Assembly (NCBI RefSeq): GCF_019645875.1
Contig: NZ_CP081000.1
Location: forward strand, 2,790,001-2,854,000
DNA from: Mycolicibacterium senegalense
GTDB taxonomy: Bacteria > Actinomycetota > Actinomycetes > Mycobacteriales > Mycobacteriaceae
Direction: 5' to 3'
DNA length: 64,000 nucleotides
Positions 24,894 to 33,667 of the stretch are shown in pieces. The position numbers and the translations under genes are program-made. Within the stretch, counting starts at the first letter, position 1. Every line of letters starts with the position of its first letter. The notes beneath the pieces are model-generated. The model worked only from the letters and a program-made list of their open reading frames with translations, was not told the DNA's origin and did not search any database.

Positions 24894-25328
24894 TCAGTCG
24901 AGGCAGAACTCGTTTCCCTCGACGTCCTGCATCACGATGAACGATTCGTCGATGCCGTCGGCAGGGATCAGCCGCACGCGCACCGCACCCAGAGCGACCA
25001 GGCGTGCGCACTCGGCCTCGAGCGCCTCCACGCGCTCCTGACCGGCCAGCCCTTCGCCGACCCGCACGTCGAGATGCACCCGATTCTTGACTGTCTTTGC
25101 CTCCGGAACGCGTTGGAAGAACAGCCTCGGGCCGATGCCGGATGGATCCTGGCAGGCGAACATGGAACCCTGAAGCTCCTGTGGCAGGGTCCGATCGAAA
25201 TCCGCCCATGTATCGAACCCCGGCGGTGGCGGCGGTACCACGTAACCCAGCACTGCGCACCAGAACTGAGCGACCTGTTCCGGGTCTGCGCAGTCGAAAG
25301 TGACCTGAAAATGCCTGACCGCCGCCAT
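24894..25328 (-). CDS. VOC/glyoxalase-like domain protein
   Basis: 144 residues with two beta-alpha-beta-beta-beta repeats. The first starts F-Q-V-T-F-D-C-A-D-P...F-W-C-A-V-L-G-Y; the second has N-R-V-H-L-D-V-R-V and ends V-M-Q-D-V-E-G-N-E-F-C-L-D. The H and E match metal-ligand positions of vicinal oxygen chelate proteins, but the specific enzyme is unknown. It is convergent with the SnoaL-like gene, 13 bp apart. Confidence 0.8.
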   Translation of the reverse strand: MAAVRHFQVTFDCADPEQVAQFWCAVLGYVVPPPPPGFDTWADFDRTLPQELQGSMFACQDPSGIGPRLFFQRVPEAKTVKNRVHLDVRVGEGLAGQERVEALEAECARLVALGAVRVRLIPADGIDESFIVMQDVEGNEFCLD

Positions 25329-25448
25329 CGCTCAACCGTATCGGCCAGGCGACCGGAGTTCGGATGAATCCCGGCTTCTGATGGCGTTCCCCGGGAAAGA
25401 CAGGTCATTTCGCCATGTCTTCCAGAACAGCCCTCAGGAGGAGAACGC

Positions 25449-26360
25449 ATGAGCTTGGACAACCTTTCACGACTTGGAAGTCCGATCGACGAGTTGGTGC
25501 CGTCGCGTTATGCGGTGCAGGTCGGCGATATCGAGGTGCTGGTGATCAGCGATGGGGTACTGCCGATCACAGCGTCGACGCTGGCGACCAACGCTGAGCC
25601 GGCCCAGTTGTCAGGTTGGCTGGACCACAACTTCCTGCCGCCCGACGTGATCGACTGGCCGCTGAACGTGGTGGTGGTGCGCAGCGGCGAGAAGACGATC
25701 CTCGTCGACGCGGGGCTGGGGCTGGAGTTCCCGGATTTCCCACGTGCCGGCAACACGGTCCAGCGTCTGGAGGCCGCCGGTGTCAATCTCGACGCCGTAA
25801 CCGACGTGGTGCTCACCCACATGCACATGGACCACGTGGGCGGCCTGATCACCGAGGGCCTGAAGGAACGGCTGAGGCCGGACCTGCAGATCCATGCCGC
25901 GACCGCGGAAGCCGAGTTCTGGGAGTCACCCGACTTCTCTCGCACCGTCATGCCCCAGCCGATCCCGGATGTGCTGCGCCGGGTGGCCACGCAGTTCCTC
26001 GACGACTATCGGGGTCAACTGCGGACTTTCGAGTCGGAGTATGAGGTGGCACCGGGAGTGCTCATCTCGCGCACCGGTGGGCACACCCCCGGTCACAGCG
26101 TGGTTCGGCTCGAATCCCGCGGCGACAAGCTGACGTTCGCCGGGGATGCCGTGTTCGCCCCGGGATTCGACAACCCCGAGTGGCAGAACGGATTCGAACA
26201 CGATCCGGAGGAGGCGGCCCGCGTCCGCATTCAGTTGCTGCGCGAGCTCGCCGCGACCGGAGAATCGTTGGTGGCTACCCACTTGCCGTTCCCGTCCGTG
26301 TGCCACGTGGCGACCGCCGGGGACGCCTTCCGGTGCGTGCCCGCTGCGTGGGATTACTGA
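25449..26360 (+). CDS. MBL-fold metallo-hydrolase
   Basis: 303 residues. The zinc motif T-H-M-H-M-D-H-V-G-G is at about 120-129, with a further His in G-G-H-T-P-G-H-S near 211, Asp in F-A-G-D-A-V-F near 233, and a final His (A-T-H-L-P-F-P) near 280. This is a complete binuclear metal site. It is closest in style to the AhlD/quorum-quenching-lactonase-like and N-acyl hydrolase group, but the substrate cannot be set. GGAGGAG precedes ATG 25449. Confidence 0.85.
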   Translation: MSLDNLSRLGSPIDELVPSRYAVQVGDIEVLVISDGVLPITASTLATNAEPAQLSGWLDHNFLPPDVIDWPLNVVVVRSGEKTILVDAGLGLEFPDFPRAGNTVQRLEAAGVNLDAVTDVVLTHMHMDHVGGLITEGLKERLRPDLQIHAATAEAEFWESPDFSRTVMPQPIPDVLRRVATQFLDDYRGQLRTFESEYEVAPGVLISRTGGHTPGHSVVRLESRGDKLTFAGDAVFAPGFDNPEWQNGFEHDPEEAARVRIQLLRELAATGESLVATHLPFPSVCHVATAGDAFRCVPAAWDY

Positions 26361-26374
26361 TCCCTTTCAGCCGT

Positions 26375-26416
26375 GGGCCGGCGCCTGCCGCAGACGCCGG
26401 CCCATCACGGTTTTTT
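26375..26416 (+). terminator. Intrinsic terminator after the MBL hydrolase gene
   Basis: GGGCCGGCG/CGCCGGCCC stem (9 bp, 11-nt loop) followed by ATCACGG and a run of six T at 26411-26416. Confidence 0.75.
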
Positions 26417-26573
26417 GACATGTCCGTCAAACTCCAAGGAGCACCGGCACTTTGACTCAGCGAAGTTGCCCTTTCCACACGAGGGAGGTGCGGAGCTGCG
26501 AGTATGAGTGCGGTTGAGTCGGCATCGGCAAACGCAAACCGACTCAGCCGCAGTCCGGACGAAGGAGCAGCAG

Positions 26574-26912
26574 ATGAGTTGGACGGCGACTTCTGGAGTA
26601 CCAAACGCGCTGACGAGAGCCGCCGTGGCGGTCGTCGCTGGAGCGTCAGTGCTGGCCGCGGCCATGCCGGCCGGTGTAGCGGCCCTTGATTCCGCAGCCC
26701 GCGTACCCGTGGCCCTCGAGCCCATGAGTCCGGATGATCCGGCGTGCGCGACGGAGGGTTGGAACCCGGCCTGCTTCGGCGGGATGTATGACCAACCGCC
26801 CGATGACGGGATCCCTGGGGATAACGCGGCAGAAGGCGGAATTCCAGCCCCGGCAATGGTGCCCAATGTCGACGGGTCGTTGAGCCCGCCCGGCACGCCC
26901 GGCGCCATCTAG
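26574..26912 (+). CDS. Small secreted protein, function unknown
   Basis: 112 residues. A signal peptide (about 1-37, ending M-P-A-G-V-A-A-L) is followed by an acidic, Pro/Gly-rich mature part with two cysteines (D-P-A-C-A-T-E-G-W-N-P-A-C-F-G). ATG 26574 has GAAGGAG at good spacing; an upstream in-frame ATG would disrupt the signal peptide. No family recognised. Confidence 0.6.
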   Translation: MSWTATSGVPNALTRAAVAVVAGASVLAAAMPAGVAALDSAARVPVALEPMSPDDPACATEGWNPACFGGMYDQPPDDGIPGDNAAEGGIPAPAMVPNVDGSLSPPGTPGAI

Positions 26913-26966
26913 CCCACCGCCGGAGCGTAGGGCACGACGGCAATAGTTCATCCTTTTCTGAATACA

Positions 26967-26978
26967 TACACGAGTGTA
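26967..26978. promoter_or_regulatory. Palindrome TACAC-GA-GTGTA upstream of the CmtR-like gene
   Basis: Perfect 12-bp palindrome ending 10 bp before ATG 26989, in an A/T-rich stretch. Position and symmetry fit an ArsR/SmtB-type autoregulatory operator. Confidence 0.6.
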
Positions 26979-26988
26979 CTGTGCGGGC

Positions 26989-27318
26989 ATGGAGGCGCTC
27001 ACACAGGACGTGGTACTGGCTCGATTCGGGCACGCGCTCTCGGACCAAACTCGGTCCAAGATCTTGCTCGCGCTCAAAGATTCCCCGGCCTATCCGGCCG
27101 ACCTCGCCGAAGCGGCGGGCGTGTCGCGCCAGAGCATGTCCAACCACCTCGCCTGCCTGCGTGGCTGTGGTCTGGTGGTAGCAGTACCTGAAGGCCGGCG
27201 CAGCCGGTATGAACTCGCCGACCCCAAACTGGCCCATGCTTTGAACGACTTGGTGCACGTGGTGTTGGCGGCCGACGCCTCGCACTGCCCCAACGCCACA
27301 ACCGACGAATGCTGCTGA
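26989..27318 (+). CDS. ArsR/SmtB-family metal sensor, CmtR-like
   Basis: 109 residues. Winged HTH at about 20-75. C56 and C60 in HLACLRGCGL correspond to Cys57 and Cys61 of tuberculosis CmtR, and C100 corresponds to its third ligand Cys102, so Cd(II)/Pb(II) sensing is likely. Two extra Cys end the protein (E-C-C). It overlaps the CDF transporter start (TGATG), so sensor and exporter are coupled. ATG 26989 matches the family start; GTG 26974 is in frame but lies within the operator. Confidence 0.85.
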   Translation: MEALTQDVVLARFGHALSDQTRSKILLALKDSPAYPADLAEAAGVSRQSMSNHLACLRGCGLVVAVPEGRRSRYELADPKLAHALNDLVHVVLAADASHCPNATTDECC

Positions 27319-28010
27319 TGGCGTCTGACCTGCGGCAACCCGCCGCTCCCCTCGCCCCGGCACGACGGACGTTGCTGCACAGGCGGATTCGATGGTTCGT
27401 TGCCGCAACCATCGCCTATAACGTGATCGAGGCCGTCATCGCGATCGGCGAAGGCGCCAGAGTGTCCTCGACAGCGCTGGTGGGATTCGGGCTCGACTCC
27501 GTGATCGAGGTGTCCTCGGCCGCCGCGGTCGCCTGGCAATTCTCGGGGCCCGATCCGGAAGCCCGGGAGAAGGCCGCACTGCGGGTCATCGCGGTGTCGT
27601 TCTTCGCGCTGGCCGGCTATGTCACGGTCGAATCGCTCCGCTCGCTGACCGGAACAACCGAGGCCGCCCGGCATTCGGCAATCGGCGTCGCGCTCACCGC
27701 GGCCAGCCTGATCATCATGCCGGTGCTCTCCTGGGCGCAGCGTCAGGCCGGCCGCGAGCTGGGCTCCCGCTCGGCGGTCGCCGACTCCAAACAGACATTG
27801 CTCTGCACCTACCTGTCCGGGGTCGTGCTCGCCGGACTGGTACTCAACAACCTCTTCGGCTGGGCTTGGGCCGACTCGATTGCCGCACTTATTCTCGCCG
27901 GTGTTGCCGTCCGTGAAGGACGCCAAGCGTGGCGTGGCCAAACATGCTGCGACACAGCCATTCCCACTGTCGACGGCGAAGATCACTGCTGCCCGAATCG
28001 CATGGACTAA
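27318..28010 (+). CDS. CDF-like cation transporter
   Basis: 230 residues, six membrane helices. The metal-site helices are G-F-G-L-D-S-V-I-E-V near 49 (helix 2) and W-A-D-S-I-A-A-L near 185 (helix 5), both with the conserved Asp. It lacks the long C-terminal cytosolic domain of classical CDF proteins. Instead it ends in a short Cys/His-rich tail (C-C near 211-212, H-C-C near 223-225), which fits soft-metal transport. Start overlaps the sensor stop; ATG 27309 is an alternative. Likely exports Cd, Pb or Zn under the CmtR-like sensor. Confidence 0.75.
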   Translation: MASDLRQPAAPLAPARRTLLHRRIRWFVAATIAYNVIEAVIAIGEGARVSSTALVGFGLDSVIEVSSAAAVAWQFSGPDPEAREKAALRVIAVSFFALAGYVTVESLRSLTGTTEAARHSAIGVALTAASLIIMPVLSWAQRQAGRELGSRSAVADSKQTLLCTYLSGVVLAGLVLNNLFGWAWADSIAALILAGVAVREGRQAWRGQTCCDTAIPTVDGEDHCCPNRMD

Positions 28011-28125
28011 TCACCGAGTTGAACATGCACCGTCCATACCCAACTGGACGTGGGCGATCGTGGCGAATCGGCGTTGATCCCCGTGGGGACAACGACGTTG
28101 GTGCGCAACGGGGCATTCGGACCGA

Positions 28126-28521
28126 TCAGACGTCGAGCTCGAAGCCCAGGTCGATATCGCACGCGGCCTGCCCGCCCCGGATGCCCCAGTTCTCGAGCGG
28201 GCTCTCACGTAAGACGATCGTGACATGGTTGGCAGGAATGCCCAGTTTCTCCAGCCGAATGACGATCTGCCGGTAGAGGTTTCGCTTCGCCTCTACTGAT
28301 CGACCGGAAAAGCAGTCGATTCCGACGAGCGTGTAGAGCTCGGGATGAGCCAACCCCGGCGAGTACGAGAACCGATGTGGCTGATGGGAAACCAGTCGGA
28401 CATGCTTGTCGCCGACGGGTATCTGAAACGCCGCCACGAGCGCATCGTGCACCGCGTCGATTATCGCCACCTCTTCGGATTCGGTGTAGTGGCGCCTGAC
28501 CTCGATGAGCGTGCTGGGCAT
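28126..28521 (-). CDS. Tautomerase-family protein
   Basis: 131 residues, about twice the size of 4-oxalocrotonate tautomerase, so a fused-type member. ATG 28521 gives M-P-S-T-L-I-E-V, putting Pro at position 2. After removal of Met this becomes the catalytic N-terminal proline, which decides the start. Further conserved features are the R-L-V-S-H-Q-P segment and E-N-W-G-I-R-G-G near 110. The substrate is unknown. Confidence 0.8.
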   Translation of the reverse strand: MPSTLIEVRRHYTESEEVAIIDAVHDALVAAFQIPVGDKHVRLVSHQPHRFSYSPGLAHPELYTLVGIDCFSGRSVEAKRNLYRQIVIRLEKLGIPANHVTIVLRESPLENWGIRGGQAACDIDLGFELDV

Positions 28522-28570
28522 CGACGCATCGTCACACACGGGGTGGGCGACCGTCATTCCAATTTCAAGA

Positions 28571-28608
28571 CTTGGGCCCCAGCCCGGTACATCGGACTGG
28601 GGCCCAAG
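28571..28608 (-). terminator. Intrinsic terminator of the PepD-like gene, 12-bp perfect stem
   Basis: CTTGGGCCCCAG and its exact complement around a 14-nt loop, immediately after the protease stop (28615). Confidence 0.8.
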
Positions 28609-28614
28609 GGGAAA

Positions 28615-30081
28615 CTATGCCTGCACCTGTCCCAGGGTGACGTCGACGGTACGAGAGGCCCCCGACCCGTCCTCGTAGGTCAACGTCACGGTGTCCCCCG
28701 GCGCCTTGGAACGCACGGCGGCGACCAGGGCCTCGGGGCCGTCGATCACCTTGTCGTCGAGCTTGGTGATCACCGCGCCTTGGCTCAGGCCCGCAGCTGC
28801 TGCCGGACCGCCCTTGACCACACCGGCGACCGCGGCACCACTGGTGTCGTTGCCGGAGAGTTGGACACCGAGCGAGGCGTGCTGGACGGTGCCGGTCGAA
28901 ACCAGTTCGTCGGCAATCCGTTTGGCCTGGTCCACCGGAATGGCAAAGCCCAAGCCGATCGATCCGGCTTGCCCGCCACCCTGCGAACCCTGACCACCGC
29001 CCAGCGAGGCGATCGCCGAGTTGACGCCGATGAGGTCGCCGTTCATGTCGACTAGCGCACCGCCGGAATTGCCAGGGTTGATCGCCGCGTCGGTCTGAAT
29101 AGCACTCATCACCGACTGTTGGCCGCTCTGCCCGTCACCCGTCGCGACGGGGCGATCCAGCGCGCTGATGATGCCGGTCGTGACCGTGCCCTGCAGACCC
29201 AACGGCGAGCCGACCGCAACGACGTTCTGCCCCACCTTGAGGTCCTTCGATGAACCGATGGTGATCGGGGTGAGCCCAGAGACGTTCTGCGCCTTAACCA
29301 CCGCGATGTCGTCGTCGGGATCAGTGCCGATCACCGAAAACGGCACCGTGCGGCCGTCGGACATCGTCACGGTCGCCTGCATGGCGCCGCTGGCCCGTCC
29401 GGAACGGTTGGCGGACGGTCCGTCGGGCGAGTACGGGTCGCCACCGGGGAACTGTCCGCCTGGGAGCAGCCCGCGCGGGAAGCCCGGGAATTGGTCATCG
29501 GGTGCGGTCTGGGTGGCCAGTGAACCCTGGTCGGCGCCGGCCGCGGCGGCCACAACGTGGTTGTTGGTGAGGATGAGACCGTCCTCGCTCAGGACGATGC
29601 CGGAGCCTTCCTCCCGCCCCTGACCCGTCTCGATCTGCAGTTTCACCACGCTGGGCAGCACTTTGGCCGAGACCTGTTCGACCGATCCGGCCGGGGCCGA
29701 ATTCTTCGGCTGCACCGGAACCGCGCCCTGGGCCGGCGACGGCTTACCGACGCGGTCGGGCACGGACGCCTGGGCCACCGGACTGGGTTTTCCGGCATGG
29801 TCCACCACGGCCACCGCTGCGACTGCACCCGTTGCCATGGCAACGGCGGCAGTGCCGGCCACAAGCACCCCGACGCGCGACTTCTTCTTCGGGTGCGACG
29901 CTTCCGGCGGCGCGGCAGGCGCATCGAACTTCTGGGTCATCTCTGGATGCAGCCCGTAGGGCGGGTATGGCTGCTGATAGCCCCTCCGGCTCCAGGGGCT
30001 CGGATTCGGTTGATCCGTCGCCCGTTTCGCTTCCCACTCCTGATTGCTATTTGGTGACGACATCCCCGGCCACTGATTCAT
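28615..30081 (-). CDS. PepD-like HtrA serine protease with PDZ domain
   Basis: 488 residues: a Pro/Gln-rich cytosolic N-terminus, one membrane helix at about 70-92, a trypsin-like domain and a C-terminal PDZ domain (about 395-480). The triad is intact: H in L-T-N-N-H-V-V-A-A, D in D-D-D-I-A-V-V, S in N-P-G-N-S-G-G-A-L. A Gly/Pro/Ser-rich insertion (residues about 190-225) follows the His. Layout equals tuberculosis PepD, an envelope quality-control protease, but mprAB is not adjacent here, so this may be a paralogue. ATG 30063 is an alternative start. Confidence 0.88.
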   Translation of the reverse strand: MNQWPGMSSPNSNQEWEAKRATDQPNPSPWSRRGYQQPYPPYGLHPEMTQKFDAPAAPPEASHPKKKSRVGVLVAGTAAVAMATGAVAAVAVVDHAGKPSPVAQASVPDRVGKPSPAQGAVPVQPKNSAPAGSVEQVSAKVLPSVVKLQIETGQGREEGSGIVLSEDGLILTNNHVVAAAAGADQGSLATQTAPDDQFPGFPRGLLPGGQFPGGDPYSPDGPSANRSGRASGAMQATVTMSDGRTVPFSVIGTDPDDDIAVVKAQNVSGLTPITIGSSKDLKVGQNVVAVGSPLGLQGTVTTGIISALDRPVATGDGQSGQQSVMSAIQTDAAINPGNSGGALVDMNGDLIGVNSAIASLGGGQGSQGGGQAGSIGLGFAIPVDQAKRIADELVSTGTVQHASLGVQLSGNDTSGAAVAGVVKGGPAAAAGLSQGAVITKLDDKVIDGPEALVAAVRSKAPGDTVTLTYEDGSGASRTVDVTLGQVQA

Positions 30082-30291
30082 TGCGCTTGCTTCTTTCGTT
30101 GCGACACCGACAGTTATGCGCCGTGCCGGCGCCTACGTAGATGCTGCAGCCCGGTACTGAGGGTTTGCTGAGAGGGACCTCGGTGCGCCCCAAGACTTTT
30201 CCCGGCCGGGCGTGGGCGCCGTCACACGCCCCTGCGATCAACGCGAAAGCACCACTGCGGCATCAAGGTTGCAGATGTCGGGTGACGAACG

Positions 30292-30702
30292 TCAGGACAA
30301 CGGATTGAGCACGAGCGTGCACAGGCGCGGCAGATGCCCGATCGGGATCCAGGCGACCATCTGACGACAGGTTCCCGTCGCCATGCCGATCGGCCCGCCG
30401 CAGACCGGCCAGGCCCCCAGACCTTGTGTCTGCAAAACGTTGCGGGCCACGCGAATCTGCTCTTCTCGACTCGCCGCGGCCGGCGATCCTGTTCCTCCGT
30501 GGGAAGCCCACGTGGCCGGGGTGAACTGCAGGCCACCGTAGAAACCGTTACCGGTGTCAGCCGACCAGTTGCCACCTGATTCGCATTGGGCCATGGCATC
30601 CCAGTTCGGCTCGGCGCCGGCGTTGGGGACCGCCAGCAGGGTTTGAGCCACCGCGAATGCACCGACGAACCCGAAAACAGTGACGACCTTGCGCACGCGC
30701 AT
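30292..30702 (-). CDS. Rpf-domain secreted transglycosylase (RpfC/RpfE type)
   Basis: 136 residues. Signal peptide 1-30, then the Rpf domain (W-D-A-M-A-Q-C-E41-S-G-G-N-W) with the catalytic Glu41 and the two Cys of the fold (C40 and C in W-P-V-C-G near 102). Resuscitation-promoting factors cleave peptidoglycan during growth restart. Unlike short Rpf proteins that end at the W-P-V-C-G motif, this one has about 30 extra residues with two more Cys. ATG 30702 has a GAAGGGATC site. Confidence 0.85.
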   Translation of the reverse strand: MRVRKVVTVFGFVGAFAVAQTLLAVPNAGAEPNWDAMAQCESGGNWSADTGNGFYGGLQFTPATWASHGGTGSPAAASREEQIRVARNVLQTQGLGAWPVCGGPIGMATGTCRQMVAWIPIGHLPRLCTLVLNPLS

Positions 30703-31100
30703 GTCGATCCCTTCATGGCGGCGAGCACTGCCCGTGCCCGCCGGTAATGGCGGGGCGAAAGGCTATTTGCAGCCCATCGTGATACCCGAGTTTACCCATG
30801 AGGTGAAAGTAAAATAGCCGTGCTAGAGAGTCTAATTATCTTCTTTGAGTTTATTTAATAGTTATGCGATCCGTGGGGCCATTGAGAAACCTGAGTTGAT
30901 GTCCCATCGGGCGATATGTCCAGTTCAGGAGGCATCCAGCGGCGCACGCTGGCCGCCGCCGACGCCCAGCGCTGATCTCATAAACCAGTGACGACTGCTG
31001 TGACAATTGGCCACTATCGTGAATTCAGATTCAGATGCGGTGGCAGTTAAAGAATTGAATTCTGATGTAGATGTGACAGCTGAGAGAGATGTGGTTGCTG
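30703..31100. other. 398-bp non-coding spacer, low GC
   Basis: No gene seen. It is the upstream region of the rpf-like gene and the downstream region of the LysM-esterase. From about 30790 to 30885 and 31010 to 31085 the sequence is strikingly A/T-rich for this genome. A direct repeat ATTCAG-ATTCAG lies at 31023-31034. No known riboswitch consensus was recognised. Confidence 0.5.
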
Positions 31101-32456
31101 TTACTGCGCGTTGTTCACGACGGCCGCCGGGCGTAAGCGAGCGATGATGCCGTCGAGATCGCGCAGGAACATCTCGGGACGGAACACATGACCCCCGGGC
31201 ACCTCGTGCGCCTCGAACGGAATCCCGGCCCGGCCGAGTAGGTCACGGAACTCCCGCTGACCGGCAAGCACCTGAGTTTCGTTCACACTGTCGAACCAGT
31301 TGAGCGGATCGGGACTGGTGCCGGCGACAAGAAAGATCCGCTTGTTGCGGTAGCTCTGGATCCGCTCGACCGGATTGTCGGCACTGACCCTCGCCTGATC
31401 CCAGAACGGGGCGCCGTAGACCGTCCCGCCGCCCAGATCGAGAACCGCCGACGTGATGTTCGCCCAGTGCACGACGAGGCCGAAATCCCGGCGCAGGCTC
31501 GCCGGCCCGGAGTGGGCACTGACCGATGCGAAATGGCCGTAGTACTTGGCGGTGTACTTCAGCGCACCGAAACCGCCCATCGAGAAACCGCCGACCGCAC
31601 GGCCGTCGTACTCGGCATAGGTCCTGAAGTTCGCTTCCATCCACGGCAGCAGCTGGGCGATGTGGAACGTCTCCCAGTTGCGCGGCCCGACGAACGATGT
31701 GACCGGATTGGAGTACCAACCCGCGTGCCCGCCGTCGGGCATCACCACGATGATCGGTTTGCCCGCCGTCCAGTCGCGGATCCCCAGGAAGTCGAACTGC
31801 CGGAAATCGTCGGCGCCACCGTGGAACATGTAGAGCACCGGATAGGTGCGGCCGCTGGTGTGATAGTCGTCGGGAAGCAGAACGTTGACGCCCGGATTCC
31901 ACCCGACGGCGGCAGTCTGGAATCGGTAGTACCACAGGCGTGGATCACTTTCGTTGCGGTCGACGATCCGAAGACCGAACCCGTCGCTGCGACCGCTGAA
32001 GATGACGAGCGTCTGCCCCGGGTTGATATGGCCGGGATCGACAATGTTGTTGACCGCGGCGATCGGCGGATAGAACGAGGCGTCACCGTAGAAGCGTGAT
32101 GCCAACGCCGACAAGGTATCCCCCGGTACGACTGTGTATCTCTTGAGTTCGGGAACAATGAGCCTCTGCCCGGGATTGAGACCGGCGCCCTCGGGGATCC
32201 CGTTGGCGGCAGCGATCAACCGGGTCAAGGCAGGCTGTCCGTAGAAGCGGGACGCCACGGCCGACAACGTTTCTCCAGGGCCGACCGTGTGGCGCGCAAA
32301 GTCGGGAAAGACGAGTTGTTGTCCGACGTTGACGACGTCGGGATCGGGAATCGCGCTGGCCGCCGCGATCAGCCGATACAGTTCGGCGTCTCCGTAGAAC
32401 CGCAACGCCAATGCCGACAGCGTCTCCCCCGGCACCACCGTGTGAATCCTGACCAT
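31101..32456 (-). CDS. Triple-LysM protein with C-terminal antigen 85/FrmB-like esterase domain
   Basis: 451 residues. Three LysM modules at about 4-51, 55-102 and 106-153, each with P-G-(E/D)-T-L-S-A...R-F-Y-G...I-x-x-A/V-N and N-(P/V)-G-Q. An alpha/beta-hydrolase domain follows at about 185-440: F-H-G-G near 211, M-P-D-G-G near 239, nucleophile S292 in G-G-F-S-M-G-G-F-G, and His in V-P-G-G-H-V-F. LysM binds glycan chains, so the esterase is probably held on the wall. No signal peptide is visible at the N-terminus, which is odd for that role. Confidence 0.8.
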   Translation of the reverse strand: MVRIHTVVPGETLSALALRFYGDAELYRLIAAASAIPDPDVVNVGQQLVFPDFARHTVGPGETLSAVASRFYGQPALTRLIAAANGIPEGAGLNPGQRLIVPELKRYTVVPGDTLSALASRFYGDASFYPPIAAVNNIVDPGHINPGQTLVIFSGRSDGFGLRIVDRNESDPRLWYYRFQTAAVGWNPGVNVLLPDDYHTSGRTYPVLYMFHGGADDFRQFDFLGIRDWTAGKPIIVVMPDGGHAGWYSNPVTSFVGPRNWETFHIAQLLPWMEANFRTYAEYDGRAVGGFSMGGFGALKYTAKYYGHFASVSAHSGPASLRRDFGLVVHWANITSAVLDLGGGTVYGAPFWDQARVSADNPVERIQSYRNKRIFLVAGTSPDPLNWFDSVNETQVLAGQREFRDLLGRAGIPFEAHEVPGGHVFRPEMFLRDLDGIIARLRPAAVVNNAQ

Positions 32457-32583
32457 GGGTCCCCTCCTTCAGTCGCAACCATCCCTGGTCGACGAGTCCG
32501 ATTGCCCTGATCACCTCCGAGTCTAGGCGCGAAACAGTTGACTTCTAAGGCATTACGGATGTTCGGCACGTACGCTCCCCCAC

Positions 32584-33600
32584 GTGTATGTCGACGCGAT
32601 GACCGTTCCGCAGCCGCTGGCAAAAGTCGGTGACCTTGCCCGCAACACCCAGTCCGCCGGATTCTCCGGGCTTCTGCTCACCGAGACGGGCCGCACCGCT
32701 TATCTGAACGCGGCGGTGGCATCGCAGGCCGCTCCGGGACTTGAGCTCTCGACCGGTGTCGCCGTTGCCTTTCCGCGTAGCCCGTTCATCACCGCCGCGT
32801 CGGCCTGGGAACTCCAGGAAGCAACCGGCGGCCGGTTCCGGCTCGGTATCGGCACCCAGGTGCGCACCCACGTGGTCCGGCGCTACGGGATGCCCTTCGA
32901 ACACCCTGGACCGCGCCTTCGGGATTACGTGCTGGCCGTGAAGGCGTGTTTCTCAGCCTTCCGAACGGGCACGCTCGACCATCACGGCGATTTCTACAAC
33001 CTCGATTTCCTCACTCCCCAGTGGAGCCCCGGCGCCATCGATGCGCCCGATCCCAAGGTGGACATCGCGGCAGTCAATCCGTGGATGCTGCGCATGGCGG
33101 GCGAGGTTGCCGACGGCGTCCACATCCACCCGATCGGCGAGCCCGGCTACATCGCTCGCCACGTGCTGCCCAACGTGGCCGCCGGTGCGGCCAAGGCGGG
33201 CCGCTCGCCTGACGACATCACCAAGATCGTCCCGGTGATGACGATCGTCGGCGACACGGACGAAGAGCGCGCCAACGAGCGCGAGCTGGTGCGGGCCAGC
33301 ATGAGCTTCTACGGCAGTACGCCGAACTACGCGTTCATCTGGGACGAGGCGGGCTTCGAGGGCACCACCGCGCGACTGAGGGAGAAACAGAAAGCCGGGG
33401 ATATCGCGGGCATGGCGGCACAGATCACCGACGACCACATCGCCGCGTTCGCCACCGAGTCGACGTGGGACGGGCTGGCGGATGCATTGGTCGACAAATA
33501 CGCCGGGATCGCTACCCGGATCGTGCTCTACAACGCGCTGGGCAGCGCCGAACGCTTCGAACGGTACGGCGAGGTCGCGAAACGGCTGTCCGCGAGATAG
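32584..33600 (+). CDS. LLM-class F420-dependent oxidoreductase (TIGR03617-type)
   Basis: 338 residues. It has the luciferase-like barrel with G-F-S-G-L-L-L-T-E-T near 28, S-T-G-V-A-V-A-F-P-R-S-P near 57 and R-F-R-L-G-I-G-T-Q near 84, the F420-type signature region. GTG 32584 is the only start that keeps the first strand. It is divergent from the LysM-esterase. Substrate unknown. Confidence 0.85.
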   Translation: MYVDAMTVPQPLAKVGDLARNTQSAGFSGLLLTETGRTAYLNAAVASQAAPGLELSTGVAVAFPRSPFITAASAWELQEATGGRFRLGIGTQVRTHVVRRYGMPFEHPGPRLRDYVLAVKACFSAFRTGTLDHHGDFYNLDFLTPQWSPGAIDAPDPKVDIAAVNPWMLRMAGEVADGVHIHPIGEPGYIARHVLPNVAAGAAKAGRSPDDITKIVPVMTIVGDTDEERANERELVRASMSFYGSTPNYAFIWDEAGFEGTTARLREKQKAGDIAGMAAQITDDHIAAFATESTWDGLADALVDKYAGIATRIVLYNALGSAERFERYGEVAKRLSAR

Positions 33601-33619
33601 AGCACACACCAACCACCCC

Positions 33620-33653
33620 GTAGCATTCTGCTACGCTGGTTTCAGACTGCTAC
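33620..33653 (+). promoter_or_regulatory. Operator region of the ParD-zeta pair
   Basis: A perfect palindrome GTAGCA-TTC-TGCTAC at 33620-33634, plus a repeat of CTGCTAC at 33647-33653, 19 nt downstream of the first. It ends 14 bp before the antitoxin ATG. Such repeats are typical of cooperative antitoxin autoregulation. Confidence 0.65.
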
Positions 33654-33667
33654 AACGGAGGTCTGTC

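Noticed and set aside
26275..27408. 377-codon minus-strand frame
   Set aside because: It spans the MBL end, the secreted protein and the CmtR gene in antisense, with no motif.
30703..31100. c-di-AMP (ydaO) riboswitch upstream of the rpf-type gene
   Set aside because: Known for rpfA in tuberculosis, but I could not find the conserved core bases on the coding strand here.
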